A DNA stretch of 64,000 bases, from contig NZ_LMQH01000011.1 of NCBI RefSeq assembly GCF_001424105.1, positions 1,325,223-1,389,222 on the forward strand. Reading direction: 5' to 3'. A program made the position numbers and the translations under genes. The notes below the pieces were generated by a model. The model saw only the letters and a list, made by a program, of their open reading frames with translations, ran no database searches and was not told the DNA's origin. The stretch is from Chryseobacterium sp. Leaf394. Its GTDB lineage: Bacteria; Bacteroidota; Bacteroidia; Flavobacteriales; Weeksellaceae. Positions 45,101 to 53,131 of this stretch are shown in pieces; the stretch's first letter is position 1, and every line of letters starts with the position of its first letter.

Positions 45101-45480
45101 CAACCACAATCGGACTGTTTGCATTAACGGTTGGGATGTTCCTTGGAGGAATATGGGCAAATGAATCGTGGGGAAGATACTGGAGCTGGGATCCAAAAGA
45201 AACATGGGCATTCATTTCGGTTATCGTTTACGCATTTGTTTTGCACATGAGACTGGTACCTGGACTAAGAAGCCGTTGGGCGATTCACGTGGCAACAATG
45301 TTTGCTTTCTGCTCAATGCTGATGACTTACGTTGGGGTAAATTACTATCTTGCAGGACTTCACTCTTACGCAGCAGGAGATCCTGTTCCAATTCCGGCAT
45401 GGGTGTACATTGGGTTTTCTACAATGGTTGTGCTTTCAGTAGCATCATACATAAAATTTAAGGCACTGACCAAAAAATAG
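42175..45480 (+). CDS. ccsBA: Cytochrome c biogenesis fusion protein, ResB-CcsA (CcsBA)
   Basis: A 1101-residue fusion of the two System II subunits, which export haem and attach it to apocytochrome c. The ATG at 42175 follows the promoter box at 42147 and begins the usual MKKLTDILISTRTMAV. The N-terminal ResB part has membrane helices near 10-100 and a large periplasmic domain. A His-rich linker (HGTDGSKEHVHVEGDGHTH) precedes more periplasmic sequence, and the C-terminal CcsA part has about eight helices with the Trp-rich haem site WGRYWSWDPKE (W999 onward). Natural fusions like this occur in Bacteroidota and epsilonproteobacteria. The di-haem peroxidase in this window would be a client. Confidence 0.93.
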   Translation: MKKLTDILISTRTMAVLLLVYAFSMAYATFLENDYGTPTAKALIYEAKWFEMVMVLLIINFCGNIARYRLWKREKWPVLVFHLSFILIFIGGAITRYISFEGQMSIREGETTNEIVTDKHFFKIQIEEKGDILTYQDIPYLMSPLHKDFEANYEFHNKKIKVVAKEYVQRKKDSLIPNAQGAEYLHLVSTASTGRQNIYLKQGETKSVNGTLVSFGRAIEGAVEFANNGGQLMIKTPVDAAYMTMATQATGNTVKDQFQPLVLRSLYTINELKLVVPEGLKKGNLISVEGDRKKDQNVPDQLTVEIQGPKTKQLVDLSVERGNPDAYKQVTMDGLNIMLGFGPKKYTTPFNIKLDDFVMETYPGSSSPSAYESHVKIIDEGKETPYKIYMNNVLNYKGYRFFQASYTPDRMGTLLSVNHDFWGTLISYIGYAFLFGGMFVMFFWKGTHFWKLNKMLKDISRKKATLLLLILLSLGLNAQKIDMHGTDGSKEHVHVEGDGHTHEVAPELAQPKQNSAAAPLTSMRNISPDEIISKNKISKEHADKFGYLLVQNFEGRIVPINTEALDVLRKLYQRDKFKGTDGKFLTAEQWFISINTDTPSWTMVPMIKVDAKGGKELLKLTKANEEGYTSLMNLFPTDANGNLTYILDAEYNTAFRKKPSEQSEYDKQIIKINERVQIFNGFFSGQFMRIVPVKNDPNHTWNSWLNQKMEPDPESQQVMGPYFAEVLQAQKTADWTKADAELKKLSDYQQRWGKSVVPSQNKVDLEVFMNKTDINFKLLIFYTLIGGILLLLGFVELFKPNKILNRIIRGLIYIGIIGYLFHFLGLIGRWYISGHAPWSNGYEAIIFISWVGISAGLLFYFGFGNSDQTDKTGIKVSKNNSNALIPAAGYMVAVIMMGFAHGASSLDPQITPLVPVLKSYWLIVHVAIIISSYGFFSLSMIIAVISLVFYIISNKRMFKLHNDSTLKELAIVAEMSTTIGLFALTVGMFLGGIWANESWGRYWSWDPKETWAFISVIVYAFVLHMRLVPGLRSRWAIHVATMFAFCSMLMTYVGVNYYLAGLHSYAAGDPVPIPAWVYIGFSTMVVLSVASYIKFKALTKK

Positions 45481-45502
45481 AAAGTTTGAAAATGTGTTTT
45501 TA

Positions 45503-45533
45503 AGATCCTGAAGTTTTGCTTCAGGATTTTTTT
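45503..45533 (+). terminator. Terminator of ccsBA
   Basis: A perfect 9-bp stem ATCCTGAAG / CTTCAGGAT with a 5-base loop and a T-run. Confidence 0.9.
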
Positions 45534-45580
45534 ATTGATTAAAATCAGTTATTTAATTTTTATTTAGTCTAAATAGTTAT

Positions 45581-45588
45581 TATATTTG
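45581..45588 (+). promoter_or_regulatory. -7 box of the putative small RNA
   Basis: TATATTTG; it matches TAnnTTTG and lies 203 bases before the next gene, too far for a typical leader in this window. Confidence 0.45.
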
Positions 45589-45591
45589 TCA

Positions 45592-45716
45592 TGTCAAACG
45601 GGAGCGGGTGATGAGATTAGATTTATTTTGAATTTAATTATTCTGTTTCCGAATTGTTCATATCCATATTAATTTTTCATTTTTCATGAACCGGTAATTT
45701 TTTATCGGTTTTTTTG
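45592..45716 (+). ncRNA. Putative small RNA or regulatory leader
   Basis: About 125 bases bounded by a -7 box and a hairpin with a T-run. The 5' part is purine-rich and unusually G-rich for this genome (ACGGGAGCGGGTGATGAGAT); the rest is AT-rich. No family is recognised. It could be a free small RNA or an attenuated leader of the secreted-protein gene at 45784. Confidence 0.35.
45689..45716 (+). terminator. Terminator-like hairpin of the putative small RNA
   Basis: An 8-bp stem AACCGGTA / TATCGGTT with one G-U pair, a 6-base loop and a T-run. Confidence 0.6.
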
Positions 45717-45783
45717 TTGGAAATTATTCTTAAGTGTTTGATATATTCAAGTTAAATTTTATTTTTACAGAAAATAAACACAG

Positions 45784-46275
45784 ATGAAAAAAATAATTAC
45801 AGCATTTTGCATGTTGCTTTCCGTGACTGCATTTTCGCAGAAATTGTATTCTAAGATTAAAAATTCTAAAATCGACCAGGAAAGATTGAACAGTGCAAAA
45901 ACCTTTGCCGGTAGCTACCTTTCAAAATGTGAAAATCAGGATTATTCAAAATTTGAGAATTTCATTTTGAGCAAAAATCTGGAAAAGAAACTGTTTGAGG
46001 ACCGTGGAAAATCGTGCGAAGAACTTTTAGGCCGTAATGGTAAAATCCAGATTAAATCTTTCAATTCGGCATACAATCATGCTTATTTTAAAAACGCAGA
46101 TCCCGTGGAGATGTTTGTCTTTGATATCAGTACCGAAAAGAAAAGCGAATTAAAATACATAAGTGTGTGGGTTTATCTTGACCAAAATGTAATTGGCGGA
46201 ATATGGTTTTCAAAAGAAATATCACTTCAACCCAATAAAGAAAAAGATAAGGCAAAGAAAGAATCCGCTCTTTAG
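45784..46275 (+). CDS. Secreted protein of unknown function
   Basis: A 163-residue protein with a signal peptide ending AFS/Q. The mature part starts with a charged helix (KLYSKIKNSKIDQERLNSAKTFAGSYLSKCENQDYSKF) and continues as an alpha/beta domain (VEMFVFDISTEKKSELKYISVWVYLDQNVIGGIWFSKEI). It contains two Cys. The overall pattern recalls small NTF2-like or DUF-type periplasmic domains, but I cannot place it. A hairpin overlaps its stop codon. Confidence 0.7.
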   Translation: MKKIITAFCMLLSVTAFSQKLYSKIKNSKIDQERLNSAKTFAGSYLSKCENQDYSKFENFILSKNLEKKLFEDRGKSCEELLGRNGKIQIKSFNSAYNHAYFKNADPVEMFVFDISTEKKSELKYISVWVYLDQNVIGGIWFSKEISLQPNKEKDKAKKESAL

Positions 46276-46285
46276 AAGCGGATTC
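46261..46285 (+). terminator. Hairpin across the stop codon of the 45784 gene
   Basis: A perfect 9-bp stem GAATCCGCT / AGCGGATTC with the TAG stop inside the loop. No T-run follows directly. Confidence 0.5.
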
Positions 46286-46328
46286 AGTAGATAAATACAT
46301 CTCATTTTTTTAGTTAGACAACAACAAA

Positions 46329-46361
46329 AAGCACAGCCGACGATGCTGTGCTTAAATTTTT
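46329..46361 (+). terminator. Second hairpin downstream of the 45784 gene
   Basis: A perfect 9-bp stem AAGCACAGC / GCTGTGCTT with a T-rich tail after three A residues. It could be the true terminator of the upstream gene. Confidence 0.65.
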
Positions 46362-46487
46362 ATATCAAATTTAATTGCAATTTCTGAAAATGGAAAAGCA
46401 AAAAAAGTTTTCATTTCATTTTTATTACATAGTAAATTTAGGAAATAAAATAATACGCAATGTAAATTAAATGTTAAAATTCACAGG

Positions 46488-46511
46488 TTATCCACATTTT
46501 TTTGTGGATAA
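46488..46511. promoter_or_regulatory. Two perfect DnaA boxes in inverted orientation
   Basis: TTATCCACA (46488-46496), six T bases, TGTGGATAA (46503-46511). Both 9-mers are exact matches to the strongest DnaA-box consensus. The pair also forms a 9-bp hairpin. It may be an origin element, a DnaA-titration site or a control site for the adjacent kinase gene. Confidence 0.5.
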
Positions 46512-46664
46512 AGTTTTAATACTGTTTTTTGTGATACTTAAAAATTAAAACAGATTTCGATATGTAGAACTTTTGCTATTTACTACAGATTACAGAATGA
46601 AAGATACCCAATTCAAAAAGTAAAGAATTAGCTTTAAAATGATTGATAAGTTTGCCCATCATTT

Positions 46665-46672
46665 TAAATTTG
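46665..46672 (+). promoter_or_regulatory. -7 box of the LytS-type kinase gene, near-leaderless
   Basis: TAAATTTG, followed by C; ends 5 bases before the ATG at 46678 and favours that start over 46639. Confidence 0.5.
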
Positions 46673-46677
46673 CAGTA

Positions 46678-48318
46678 ATGAAAAAACTATTTTTTTTAAC
46701 CCTTTTGTCCGTGCAAAGTATTTTGGTGTTCTCTCAGGAAAGGCACAATTATCTAATTGCCCTTGGAGACACACAAATTGTTATCTCTAATAATTTTATT
46801 TTACCCCAAAAAACACTTTCCGACAAAAATGTACAGTTTATAAAAGCACTATGGAAAGATCAGGTATTTAATGTTTATGGCAAGCAACTTTCCATTACAG
46901 TTTCTGATTCATGGATACGGAATATGGCTTTTAATGAAATAGTAGCAGATTCTACAAAACTCAGACAGTATAATTTTGAAAATCTGGAGTTTCAAATTCT
47001 TAAGAATGACAGGATTTTATATTCGTGGAGAAATATAGAATCCGGTTTTAGTATTGAGGATAAAACTAATCATTTAAAGAAGAGTGAAAATTTAAAGGCT
47101 TATAAAATTTTAGATCAAATTCTGAATGAAAATGATGTGGTGAAAATCTCATTCAGAACAAATGGTGAAAACCCATTTTTGACTTGTATCTTAAATAAAG
47201 TTAAAGATAATAAGGTACCACTTGTCTGCTCCAGTATTTATAATGCCAACGGAGTTTCTTTAGAAACTTTTGTCGAAGAAGCACTTTCTCACAAGAAGCA
47301 AATCGATTATAGTTTTTACGAAGACTGGCCAAGTTTGCATTCCGCAAAATATCAGGAGCCGATTGTGAAAGTAGATGAGAAAACCAAGATTGCGATTTTC
47401 TACCGTCCAAAAAATTTTGCCAACATCAAAGACATGCTTGAGTACAGGCTTTTAGAAAATGATGAGCCCACTTCTGAGACATGGAAAAAAGCAAACGACT
47501 TTATTATTCTTCATGATTTTAAACCCGGAAAAAAATATATTCTTCAGGTAAAATATCGAGGTGAAAAAAAATATATTACAAAAGAGTTTTTCTCTGAGCC
47601 CAAATGGTTTCAAAATATTTGGTTAAAAATTTCATTTGTCATTTTTGTAATAGCTTTATCTGGTTTTATATTTTTATTTCTTAAAAACAAAAGAATGAAG
47701 AGATTACAAAGAGAGCAGAAAGCAAAACTTCAGTTTATGTCTGCTCAGCTTAATCCTCATTTTTTATTTAATGCCTTAAATTCAATACAGGGTTTGATAA
47801 ACTCAGGAAATGTAGAAAAATCTAATGTCTATCTAACTGATTTTTCAAAGCTGATGCGGTCTATTCTGGATTTTAGTGATAAAGATTCAATCCCTCTTTC
47901 ATTAGAAATTAAAGCATTAAAGCATTATATTTCTTTAGAACAGCTTCGTTTTTCTTTTAATTTTGACTATCATATTGACGATGGAATTTCTGAATCTTCA
48001 ACTGAAGTTTTACCCTTGCTTGTGCAACCTGTTTTAGAAAATTCAATACGACATGGTATTTCTATTTTAAACGAAAACGGAAAACTTTCGTTTAAAGTTC
48101 TTAAAAATGACGGCAATTTAATTTTTGAGATAACAGACAATGGAAAAGGTTTTGAGGCTGACCAAAAATTTACAGGAAAAGGGATCAGTCTTACCAAAAA
48201 CAGGATTGCACTATTTAATTCATCCTCAGATAAGGTGAAAATTGATTATCTTGTAGAATGTAATAATGGTACAACAAAGACAGTAATAATTTATAAAAAT
48301 TTATTAAGTAATGATTAA
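46678..48318 (+). CDS. LytS-type sensor histidine kinase
   Basis: A 546-residue kinase; I use the ATG at 46678 because it opens a signal peptide (ending VFS/Q) and follows the -7 box. A periplasmic domain of about 295 residues (21-315) ends at a membrane helix (about 316-336). The His_kinase (PF06580) motif places phospho-acceptor His361 in SAQLNPHFLFNALNSIQGL. The ATPase has QPVLENSIRHGI and ITDNGKGF. It is partnered with the LytTR regulator that overlaps its end by 8 bases. The periplasmic region could sense an envelope ligand; none is identifiable. Confidence 0.92.
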   Translation: MKKLFFLTLLSVQSILVFSQERHNYLIALGDTQIVISNNFILPQKTLSDKNVQFIKALWKDQVFNVYGKQLSITVSDSWIRNMAFNEIVADSTKLRQYNFENLEFQILKNDRILYSWRNIESGFSIEDKTNHLKKSENLKAYKILDQILNENDVVKISFRTNGENPFLTCILNKVKDNKVPLVCSSIYNANGVSLETFVEEALSHKKQIDYSFYEDWPSLHSAKYQEPIVKVDEKTKIAIFYRPKNFANIKDMLEYRLLENDEPTSETWKKANDFIILHDFKPGKKYILQVKYRGEKKYITKEFFSEPKWFQNIWLKISFVIFVIALSGFIFLFLKNKRMKRLQREQKAKLQFMSAQLNPHFLFNALNSIQGLINSGNVEKSNVYLTDFSKLMRSILDFSDKDSIPLSLEIKALKHYISLEQLRFSFNFDYHIDDGISESSTEVLPLLVQPVLENSIRHGISILNENGKLSFKVLKNDGNLIFEITDNGKGFEADQKFTGKGISLTKNRIALFNSSSDKVKIDYLVECNNGTTKTVIIYKNLLSND

Positions 48319-49063
48319 AGCAATCATTGTAGATGACGAGAAAAATGCAGTAGAAAACTTAAAACTTATTCTGGAAAAAAAATTCCCAAACGAAGTTGCC
48401 ATTTTTGCCACAGCAAACAGTGCAGATCAGGCTTATGATGTATTTCTACGATATTCTCCTGACCTGATTTTTCTTGATATTGAAATGCCCGTAAAAAATG
48501 GTTTTGAACTTTTAAAAACGTTGGGTCATTATGATTTCGAAGTTATTTTCGTAACTGCTTTTTCTCAATATGGTATAAATGCTGTGAAATTTTCTGCTTT
48601 AGATTATGTACTAAAACCTATTGATTTCAATGAACTGGAGATAGCTGTTCAAAAAGCAAAAAAAAGAATTGCAGAGAAAAAGGTTAATAGTTCTTTAGAA
48701 AATCTTGTGGAATATTTAAAACATGAAAATGATAAATCAAATCATAAAATAGCAATATCTTCTCTGAAAGAAATACATTTTGTTGCAGTAAATGAAATTA
48801 TTCGCTGTGAAAGTTCTAATAGTTACACCACGATTGTTATTGAAAATCAGGAACAGATTGTCTCTTCCACTTCTTTGTTTGAGTATCAGAGCCTTTTAGA
48901 AAAATATGGATTTATCCGCTGTCATCAATCCCATTTGGTGAATAAAAACTTTATTAAAAGCATCAAAAAATCTGAAGGAAATATACTTTTGCTGACAAAT
49001 AAAGATGAGATTCCAATGTCGAGAGACAAAAGAAAACTGGTAAAAGACCAATTTAATATATAG
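48311..49063 (+). CDS. LytTR-family response regulator
   Basis: A 250-residue regulator. The receiver domain (1-120) has the acidic pocket DDE (8-10), phospho-acceptor Asp56 in IFLDIEMP and the switch Lys in YVLKPID. The C-terminal LytTR DNA-binding domain (about 145-250) has IAISSLKEIHFVAVNEIIRCESSNSYTTI and GFIRCHQSHLVNKNFI. LytTR proteins bind paired direct repeats upstream of their targets, which are not visible here. The 8-base overlap with the kinase gene makes it a translationally coupled two-component pair. Confidence 0.94.
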   Translation: MIKAIIVDDEKNAVENLKLILEKKFPNEVAIFATANSADQAYDVFLRYSPDLIFLDIEMPVKNGFELLKTLGHYDFEVIFVTAFSQYGINAVKFSALDYVLKPIDFNELEIAVQKAKKRIAEKKVNSSLENLVEYLKHENDKSNHKIAISSLKEIHFVAVNEIIRCESSNSYTTIVIENQEQIVSSTSLFEYQSLLEKYGFIRCHQSHLVNKNFIKSIKKSEGNILLLTNKDEIPMSRDKRKLVKDQFNI

Positions 49064-49088
49064 CAGGAATTTTAGAAAATTCCTGCTA
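49061..49088. terminator. Shared palindromic terminator whose ends are the two stop codons
   Basis: A 28-base inverted repeat begins with TAG (the regulator stop, 49061-49063) and ends with CTA, the reverse complement of the uvrA TAG stop (49086-49088). The arms are fully complementary over 12 bases (TAGCAGGAATTT / AAATTCCTGCTA). T-runs are weak on both sides. Confidence 0.7.
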
Positions 49089-51872
49089 TAACTTCTCCGC
49101 CACATACTTTGCCGTATGCGACTTTTCATTTTTTGCCAGTTCTTCCGGAGTTCCCGTAAATACGACTTCACCACCGTGTTTTCCTGCATCAGGGCCGATG
49201 TCTACGATGAAATCGGCACATTTGATAATGTCAGGCTGATGCTCAATGACAATCACAGAATGTCCTAAATCAATCAAGGCCTGCAATGACTTCAGTAATT
49301 TTTGAATATCGTGAAAATGCAGTCCGGTAGACGGTTCGTCAAAAATAAACAGGGTTTTGTCATTGGTGACACCTTTCACAAGGAAAGAAGCGAGTTTTAC
49401 TCTCTGAGCCTCACCACCGGAAAGGGTAGAAGAGCTCTGCCCAAGCTGAAGATACCCCAAACCAACTTCCTGAAGCGGCGTGAGTTTCGTAACGATTTTG
49501 TCTTCTTTATTTTCTTTAAAAAATTCCAGCGATTCATCAACGGTCATGTGAAGGATGTCTGAAATGTTTTTTTCATCAAACTTCACTTCAAGAATTTCGT
49601 TTTTAAAACGGGTTCCTTTGCAGGTTTCACATTCCAGTTCAATGTCAGCCATAAACTGCATTGAAACGTTGATTACGCCTTCTCCTTTACACTCGTCACA
49701 TCTTCCGCCATCAACGTTGAAAGAGAAATGTTTGGGCTTGTAACCCATCATTTTAGACATTTTCTGCTTGGCAAAAAGATCTCTAATGTCGTCGTAAGCT
49801 TTCAGATAGGTTACAGGATTGGATCTTGAAGATTTCCCGATAGGATTTTGGTCAATCAGTTCAATATTTTTGATCATTTTTAAAGGAAATTCCACGGAAT
49901 CGTAGTCTCCCTTTTTTCCGCCCATTCCCAGCTGGATCTGAACTTCTGTGGTCAGAATTTCTTTCATTAAAGTAGATTTTCCGCTTCCCGAAACACCTGT
50001 GATCACCACAAGATTTTCCAGAGGAATATCTACATCAATATTTTTAAGATTATTCTGTCTGGCACCTTTAATATGAATATATTCTTTCGCTTTTCTTCGC
50101 TTCTTCGGAACTTCAATTTCAAGTCTTCCGGTAAGATATTTTGAAGTTAAAGTGTCGGCATCTTTCAGTTCTTTATAATCGCCTGCAAAAACCAGTTCAC
50201 CACCTAAATATCCAGCTTCAGGACCGATGTCTATGATGTAATCTGCTGCTTTCATCACGTCTTCATCATGTTCTACAACGATTACAGTGTTTCCGAGGTC
50301 ACGCAGATTTTTCAGAACGCCAATTAAATTTTCTGTATCTCTGGAGTGAAGTCCGATAGAGGGTTCATCCAAAATATAAATCGATCCAACCAAAGAACTT
50401 CCTAAGCTTGTAGCCAAATTAATTCTCTGGCTTTCACCTCCGGAAAGGGTGTTGGATGTTCTGTTTAAAGTTAAATATCCTAAACCGACCTTCAGCAAAA
50501 ATGCAATTCTGGTCGTGATTTCATACAAAAGTCTTTTAGCAACTTCTTTGTCGTGATCAGATAATTTTAAGTCTTCAATTAGTGGGAAAAGTTCATCCAG
50601 AGGAAGCTCAATCATCGACTGAATGTTGTGGCCGTCGATTTTCACCCAGGTTGTTTCTTCTCTCAGACGCAATCCTTCACAGGTCGGACAAAGCGTTTTG
50701 CCACGGTAACGGGAAAGCATCACTCTGTACTGGATTTTATACAGATTTTCCTCCAGCATTTTAAAGAAATTATTCAAGGAAGGGAAAGTACTTTTTCCGT
50801 CGCCTTTCCAGAGGAAGTTTTTCTGTTCCTTCGTTAACTGATGGTAAGGCTTATGAATAGGGAAGTCGCCGGCTTTTTTAATGAAATCTTTTTTCCATTC
50901 GCTCATTGTTTCTCCTTTCCAAGACGCTACTGCATCTTCGAAAAGCGATAAAGCTTTGTTGGGAATCACCAGATCTTCATCTATACCAATCACTTTTCCA
51001 TAACCTTCACAAGTTGGGCAGGCTCCGAAAGGATTATTGAAACTGAAGAAATGAACGTTGGGTTCAACAAATTCAATCCCGTCGAGCTCAAATTTATTTG
51101 AAAATTCTTTTACTTTTCCGGACTCCGTATTTTTCAGGGCACAATATCCCCGACCTTCATAAAATGCCATCTGAATGGAATCTGCCAATCGCTGAAGAAA
51201 ACTTTCATCCTCCTCATACGAGAAACGGTCGATCACAAGATTGATGACCATTCCTTTTTCAGGAGTGAATCCGAAACTTTCCAAATCCTCAATTCCGGCA
51301 ACATTTCCGTTGATCTCGAGTCTTGTGAATCCTGCTAATTTTAAAACATTTAAAGTTTCTTTAAAATTTTCAGCGTCAAAATCCAAAGGAGCCGTCAGTA
51401 AAAATGCAGTATCTTTTTTAGCCGATTTTATATAATCGATTACGTCGGAAACCGAATCTTTTTTCACCTCTTCCCCTGAAACCGGAGAAAAAGTTCTTCC
51501 GATTCTGGCAAAAAGAAGCTTCATATAATCGTAAATTTCAGTAGAAGTTCCCACCGTAGACCTCGGATTAGACGAAATTACTTTCTGCTGAATAGCGATG
51601 GAAGGTGCAAGCCCTTTTATATCATCGATTTTTGGTTTTTCAAGTTTACCCAAAAACTGTCTTGCGTAAGAACTGAGACTTTCCACATACCTGCGCTGTC
51701 CTTCGGCATAGATAGTGTCGAAAGCCAGTGAAGATTTTCCGCTTCCCGAAACCCCTGTAATCACGATGAGCTTATTTTTAGGAATAAGAACGTCAATGTG
51801 CTTCAGATTGTTAAGGTGTGCATTTTTTACGAAAAGTTGTTTTTTTATATCGATATCCGGAGTTGTAGCCAT
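49086..51872 (-). CDS. uvrA: Excinuclease ABC subunit A
   Basis: A 928-residue damage-recognition ATPase of nucleotide excision repair. Two ABC modules each show Walker A GVSGSGKS (near the N-terminus and in the second half), LSGGESQR and LSGGEAQR signatures, and Walker B regions [10 protein letters not shown] and [10 protein letters not shown]. The zinc-binding CPTCEG and CDEC/CETC pairs are present. Length is normal. It has a TATTTTTG box upstream and converges on the LytTR regulator gene with a shared hairpin. Confidence 0.97.
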   Translation of the reverse strand: MATTPDIDIKKQLFVKNAHLNNLKHIDVLIPKNKLIVITGVSGSGKSSLAFDTIYAEGQRRYVESLSSYARQFLGKLEKPKIDDIKGLAPSIAIQQKVISSNPRSTVGTSTEIYDYMKLLFARIGRTFSPVSGEEVKKDSVSDVIDYIKSAKKDTAFLLTAPLDFDAENFKETLNVLKLAGFTRLEINGNVAGIEDLESFGFTPEKGMVINLVIDRFSYEEDESFLQRLADSIQMAFYEGRGYCALKNTESGKVKEFSNKFELDGIEFVEPNVHFFSFNNPFGACPTCEGYGKVIGIDEDLVIPNKALSLFEDAVASWKGETMSEWKKDFIKKAGDFPIHKPYHQLTKEQKNFLWKGDGKSTFPSLNNFFKMLEENLYKIQYRVMLSRYRGKTLCPTCEGLRLREETTWVKIDGHNIQSMIELPLDELFPLIEDLKLSDHDKEVAKRLLYEITTRIAFLLKVGLGYLTLNRTSNTLSGGESQRINLATSLGSSLVGSIYILDEPSIGLHSRDTENLIGVLKNLRDLGNTVIVVEHDEDVMKAADYIIDIGPEAGYLGGELVFAGDYKELKDADTLTSKYLTGRLEIEVPKKRRKAKEYIHIKGARQNNLKNIDVDIPLENLVVITGVSGSGKSTLMKEILTTEVQIQLGMGGKKGDYDSVEFPLKMIKNIELIDQNPIGKSSRSNPVTYLKAYDDIRDLFAKQKMSKMMGYKPKHFSFNVDGGRCDECKGEGVINVSMQFMADIELECETCKGTRFKNEILEVKFDEKNISDILHMTVDESLEFFKENKEDKIVTKLTPLQEVGLGYLQLGQSSSTLSGGEAQRVKLASFLVKGVTNDKTLFIFDEPSTGLHFHDIQKLLKSLQALIDLGHSVIVIEHQPDIIKCADFIVDIGPDAGKHGGEVVFTGTPEELAKNEKSHTAKYVAEKL

Positions 51873-51889
51873 AGTAAAATTGTGACCGA

Positions 51890-51897
51890 CAAAAATA
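51890..51897 (-). promoter_or_regulatory. -7 box of uvrA
   Basis: TATTTTTG on the minus strand, 17 bases before the uvrA start. No LexA-type palindrome was recognised. Confidence 0.5.
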
Positions 51898-52116
51898 CGA
51901 AATTCTGAGTAGTAAATTTAAAAGATTTTGTAATAAAACCTTTGGTTCCCCAAAATACTGTTCGCAAAAATTTCTTTAAAAGTGAATGGTTTTTTAAAGT
52001 TTATTTTAATTTTTGTCTTAATTTAGTTTTAACTGCAAAATTAAAATTGATGTCCAAAAACAACTGACAACATTGGCTGTAAAAATAAACAGTGGTTTTA
52101 TTCAAAATGATTCAAT

Positions 52117-52923
52117 ATGAGTTTTAAAAGATTTTTGTTTCTCTGCGTACTTACCTTTCAGTCAATACATTCGCAAAATAAATATGATAATGCAGCGCTT
52201 AAAATTGATTATCAGATGATTATCTCAGATGATCAGGGCGATAACAACGGGACTGACGTGCGACATTCTTATGACTTCATTCTTTTATGTAATGCGGTAA
52301 AATCAATTTACGCAAATAGTGGATTGCAAAATTATTATGAATTTATCCGAAAAAGCAGAAGTAACAGACAGGCACCAAGCTTAGACAAAAGTATGTATCC
52401 AAAATCTAAGAGCAGCGTATACAAAGATGGTGAAAGTGTAGTTGTAACTTTGCCGGTGGGAAATAATCTGTATAGTTTTAATGAGCCTGAATTGAAATGG
52501 GAAATAGTTTCAAATGAAAGAAAAGAGATTTTAGGAAATCTGTGTTTAAAGGCAAAGGCAATTACAGATACAGGCAAATTATATTATGCATGGTATTGTC
52601 CCAAAATTCCAATTCCTGAAGGACCATTTCGTTTTAAAGGACTTGCGGGATTAATTTTGGAAGTACATAACGAAGACAGAAGCCTGATCATCGAGGCAAC
52701 TAAAATAGAAAAATCAAACGGTATTATTGAGCCAATTGCTTACATAAATACAGTACATTTAAAAGAGAAAGCTGATTTTATAAAAAAAAGATCAGAATAT
52801 ATTGACAATCCTAATGCTGATAAGTTTTCTTCACCTTACAAAGCTTACACCCTTGACGGAAAGGAGATAAAAGTTGACAAACGAAAGTCACTAAAGTTAA
52901 ATGAAAATATTCTTTTAGATTAA
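52117..52923 (+). CDS. GLPGLI-family secreted protein
   Basis: A 268-residue protein with a signal peptide ending IHS/Q. It matches the GLPGLI family of Bacteroidota: the family motif appears here as FKGLAGLILEVHNEDRS, preceded by AWYCPKIPIPEGP. GLPGLI proteins are exported and often sit next to TonB receptors, but their molecular role is unknown; a TonB receptor does follow at 53132, after a terminator. No clear -7 box precedes it. Confidence 0.88.
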   Translation: MSFKRFLFLCVLTFQSIHSQNKYDNAALKIDYQMIISDDQGDNNGTDVRHSYDFILLCNAVKSIYANSGLQNYYEFIRKSRSNRQAPSLDKSMYPKSKSSVYKDGESVVVTLPVGNNLYSFNEPELKWEIVSNERKEILGNLCLKAKAITDTGKLYYAWYCPKIPIPEGPFRFKGLAGLILEVHNEDRSLIIEATKIEKSNGIIEPIAYINTVHLKEKADFIKKRSEYIDNPNADKFSSPYKAYTLDGKEIKVDKRKSLKLNENILLD

Positions 52924-52952
52924 AGCATTAATTATTAATGTACACTAATAAT

Positions 52953-52986
52953 AAAATCCACTTTGCAAAAAGTGGATTTTTATATT
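52953..52986 (+). terminator. Terminator of the GLPGLI gene
   Basis: An 11-bp stem AAAATCCACTT / AAGTGGATTTT with a 6-base loop and T-rich tail. Confidence 0.85.
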
Positions 52987-53096
52987 TCAAAATAAATTTA
53001 TCGTATTACTGATCAGCAAAATTTAAAATTATTTTAAAGCAAATTTTACAAAATATATTATGATAAGTATCATTTTTTGGTCTGATTGAAGTCTGC

Positions 53097-53104
53097 TAAT
53101 TTTG
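53097..53104 (+). promoter_or_regulatory. -7 box of the 53132 TonB receptor gene
   Basis: TAATTTTG, 27 bases before the ATG. A Fur-type or other operator was not recognised. Confidence 0.45.
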
Positions 53105-53131
53105 AACGCTTCAAACTAAACTATACAAACT

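Larger units (their letters stand above)
45534..45783. other. Gene-free region holding a promoter-terminator pair
   Basis: This 250-base gap carries a good -7 box (45581-45588) and, about 100 bases on, a terminator-like hairpin (45689-45716). The pair would define a short transcript; see the ncRNA entry. No other supported feature was seen. Confidence 0.5.
46276..46677. other. AT-rich gene-free region with facing DnaA boxes
   Basis: This 402-base gap holds a second hairpin (46329-46360), a pair of perfect inverted DnaA-box sequences (46488-46511) and the -7 box of the histidine-kinase gene. It is strongly AT-rich, which would suit an unwinding element, but intergenic DNA in this window is generally AT-rich. 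Confidence 0.5.

Noticed and set aside
45591..45611. Six-codon leader peptide ORF (MSNGSG)
   Set aside because: Its ATG lies 3 bases after the -7 box, probably at or before the transcript start, so translation is unlikely.
46639..46677. Upstream start for the LytS-type kinase
   Set aside because: It would place the -7 box inside the gene and put hydrophilic residues before the signal peptide that starts at 46678.
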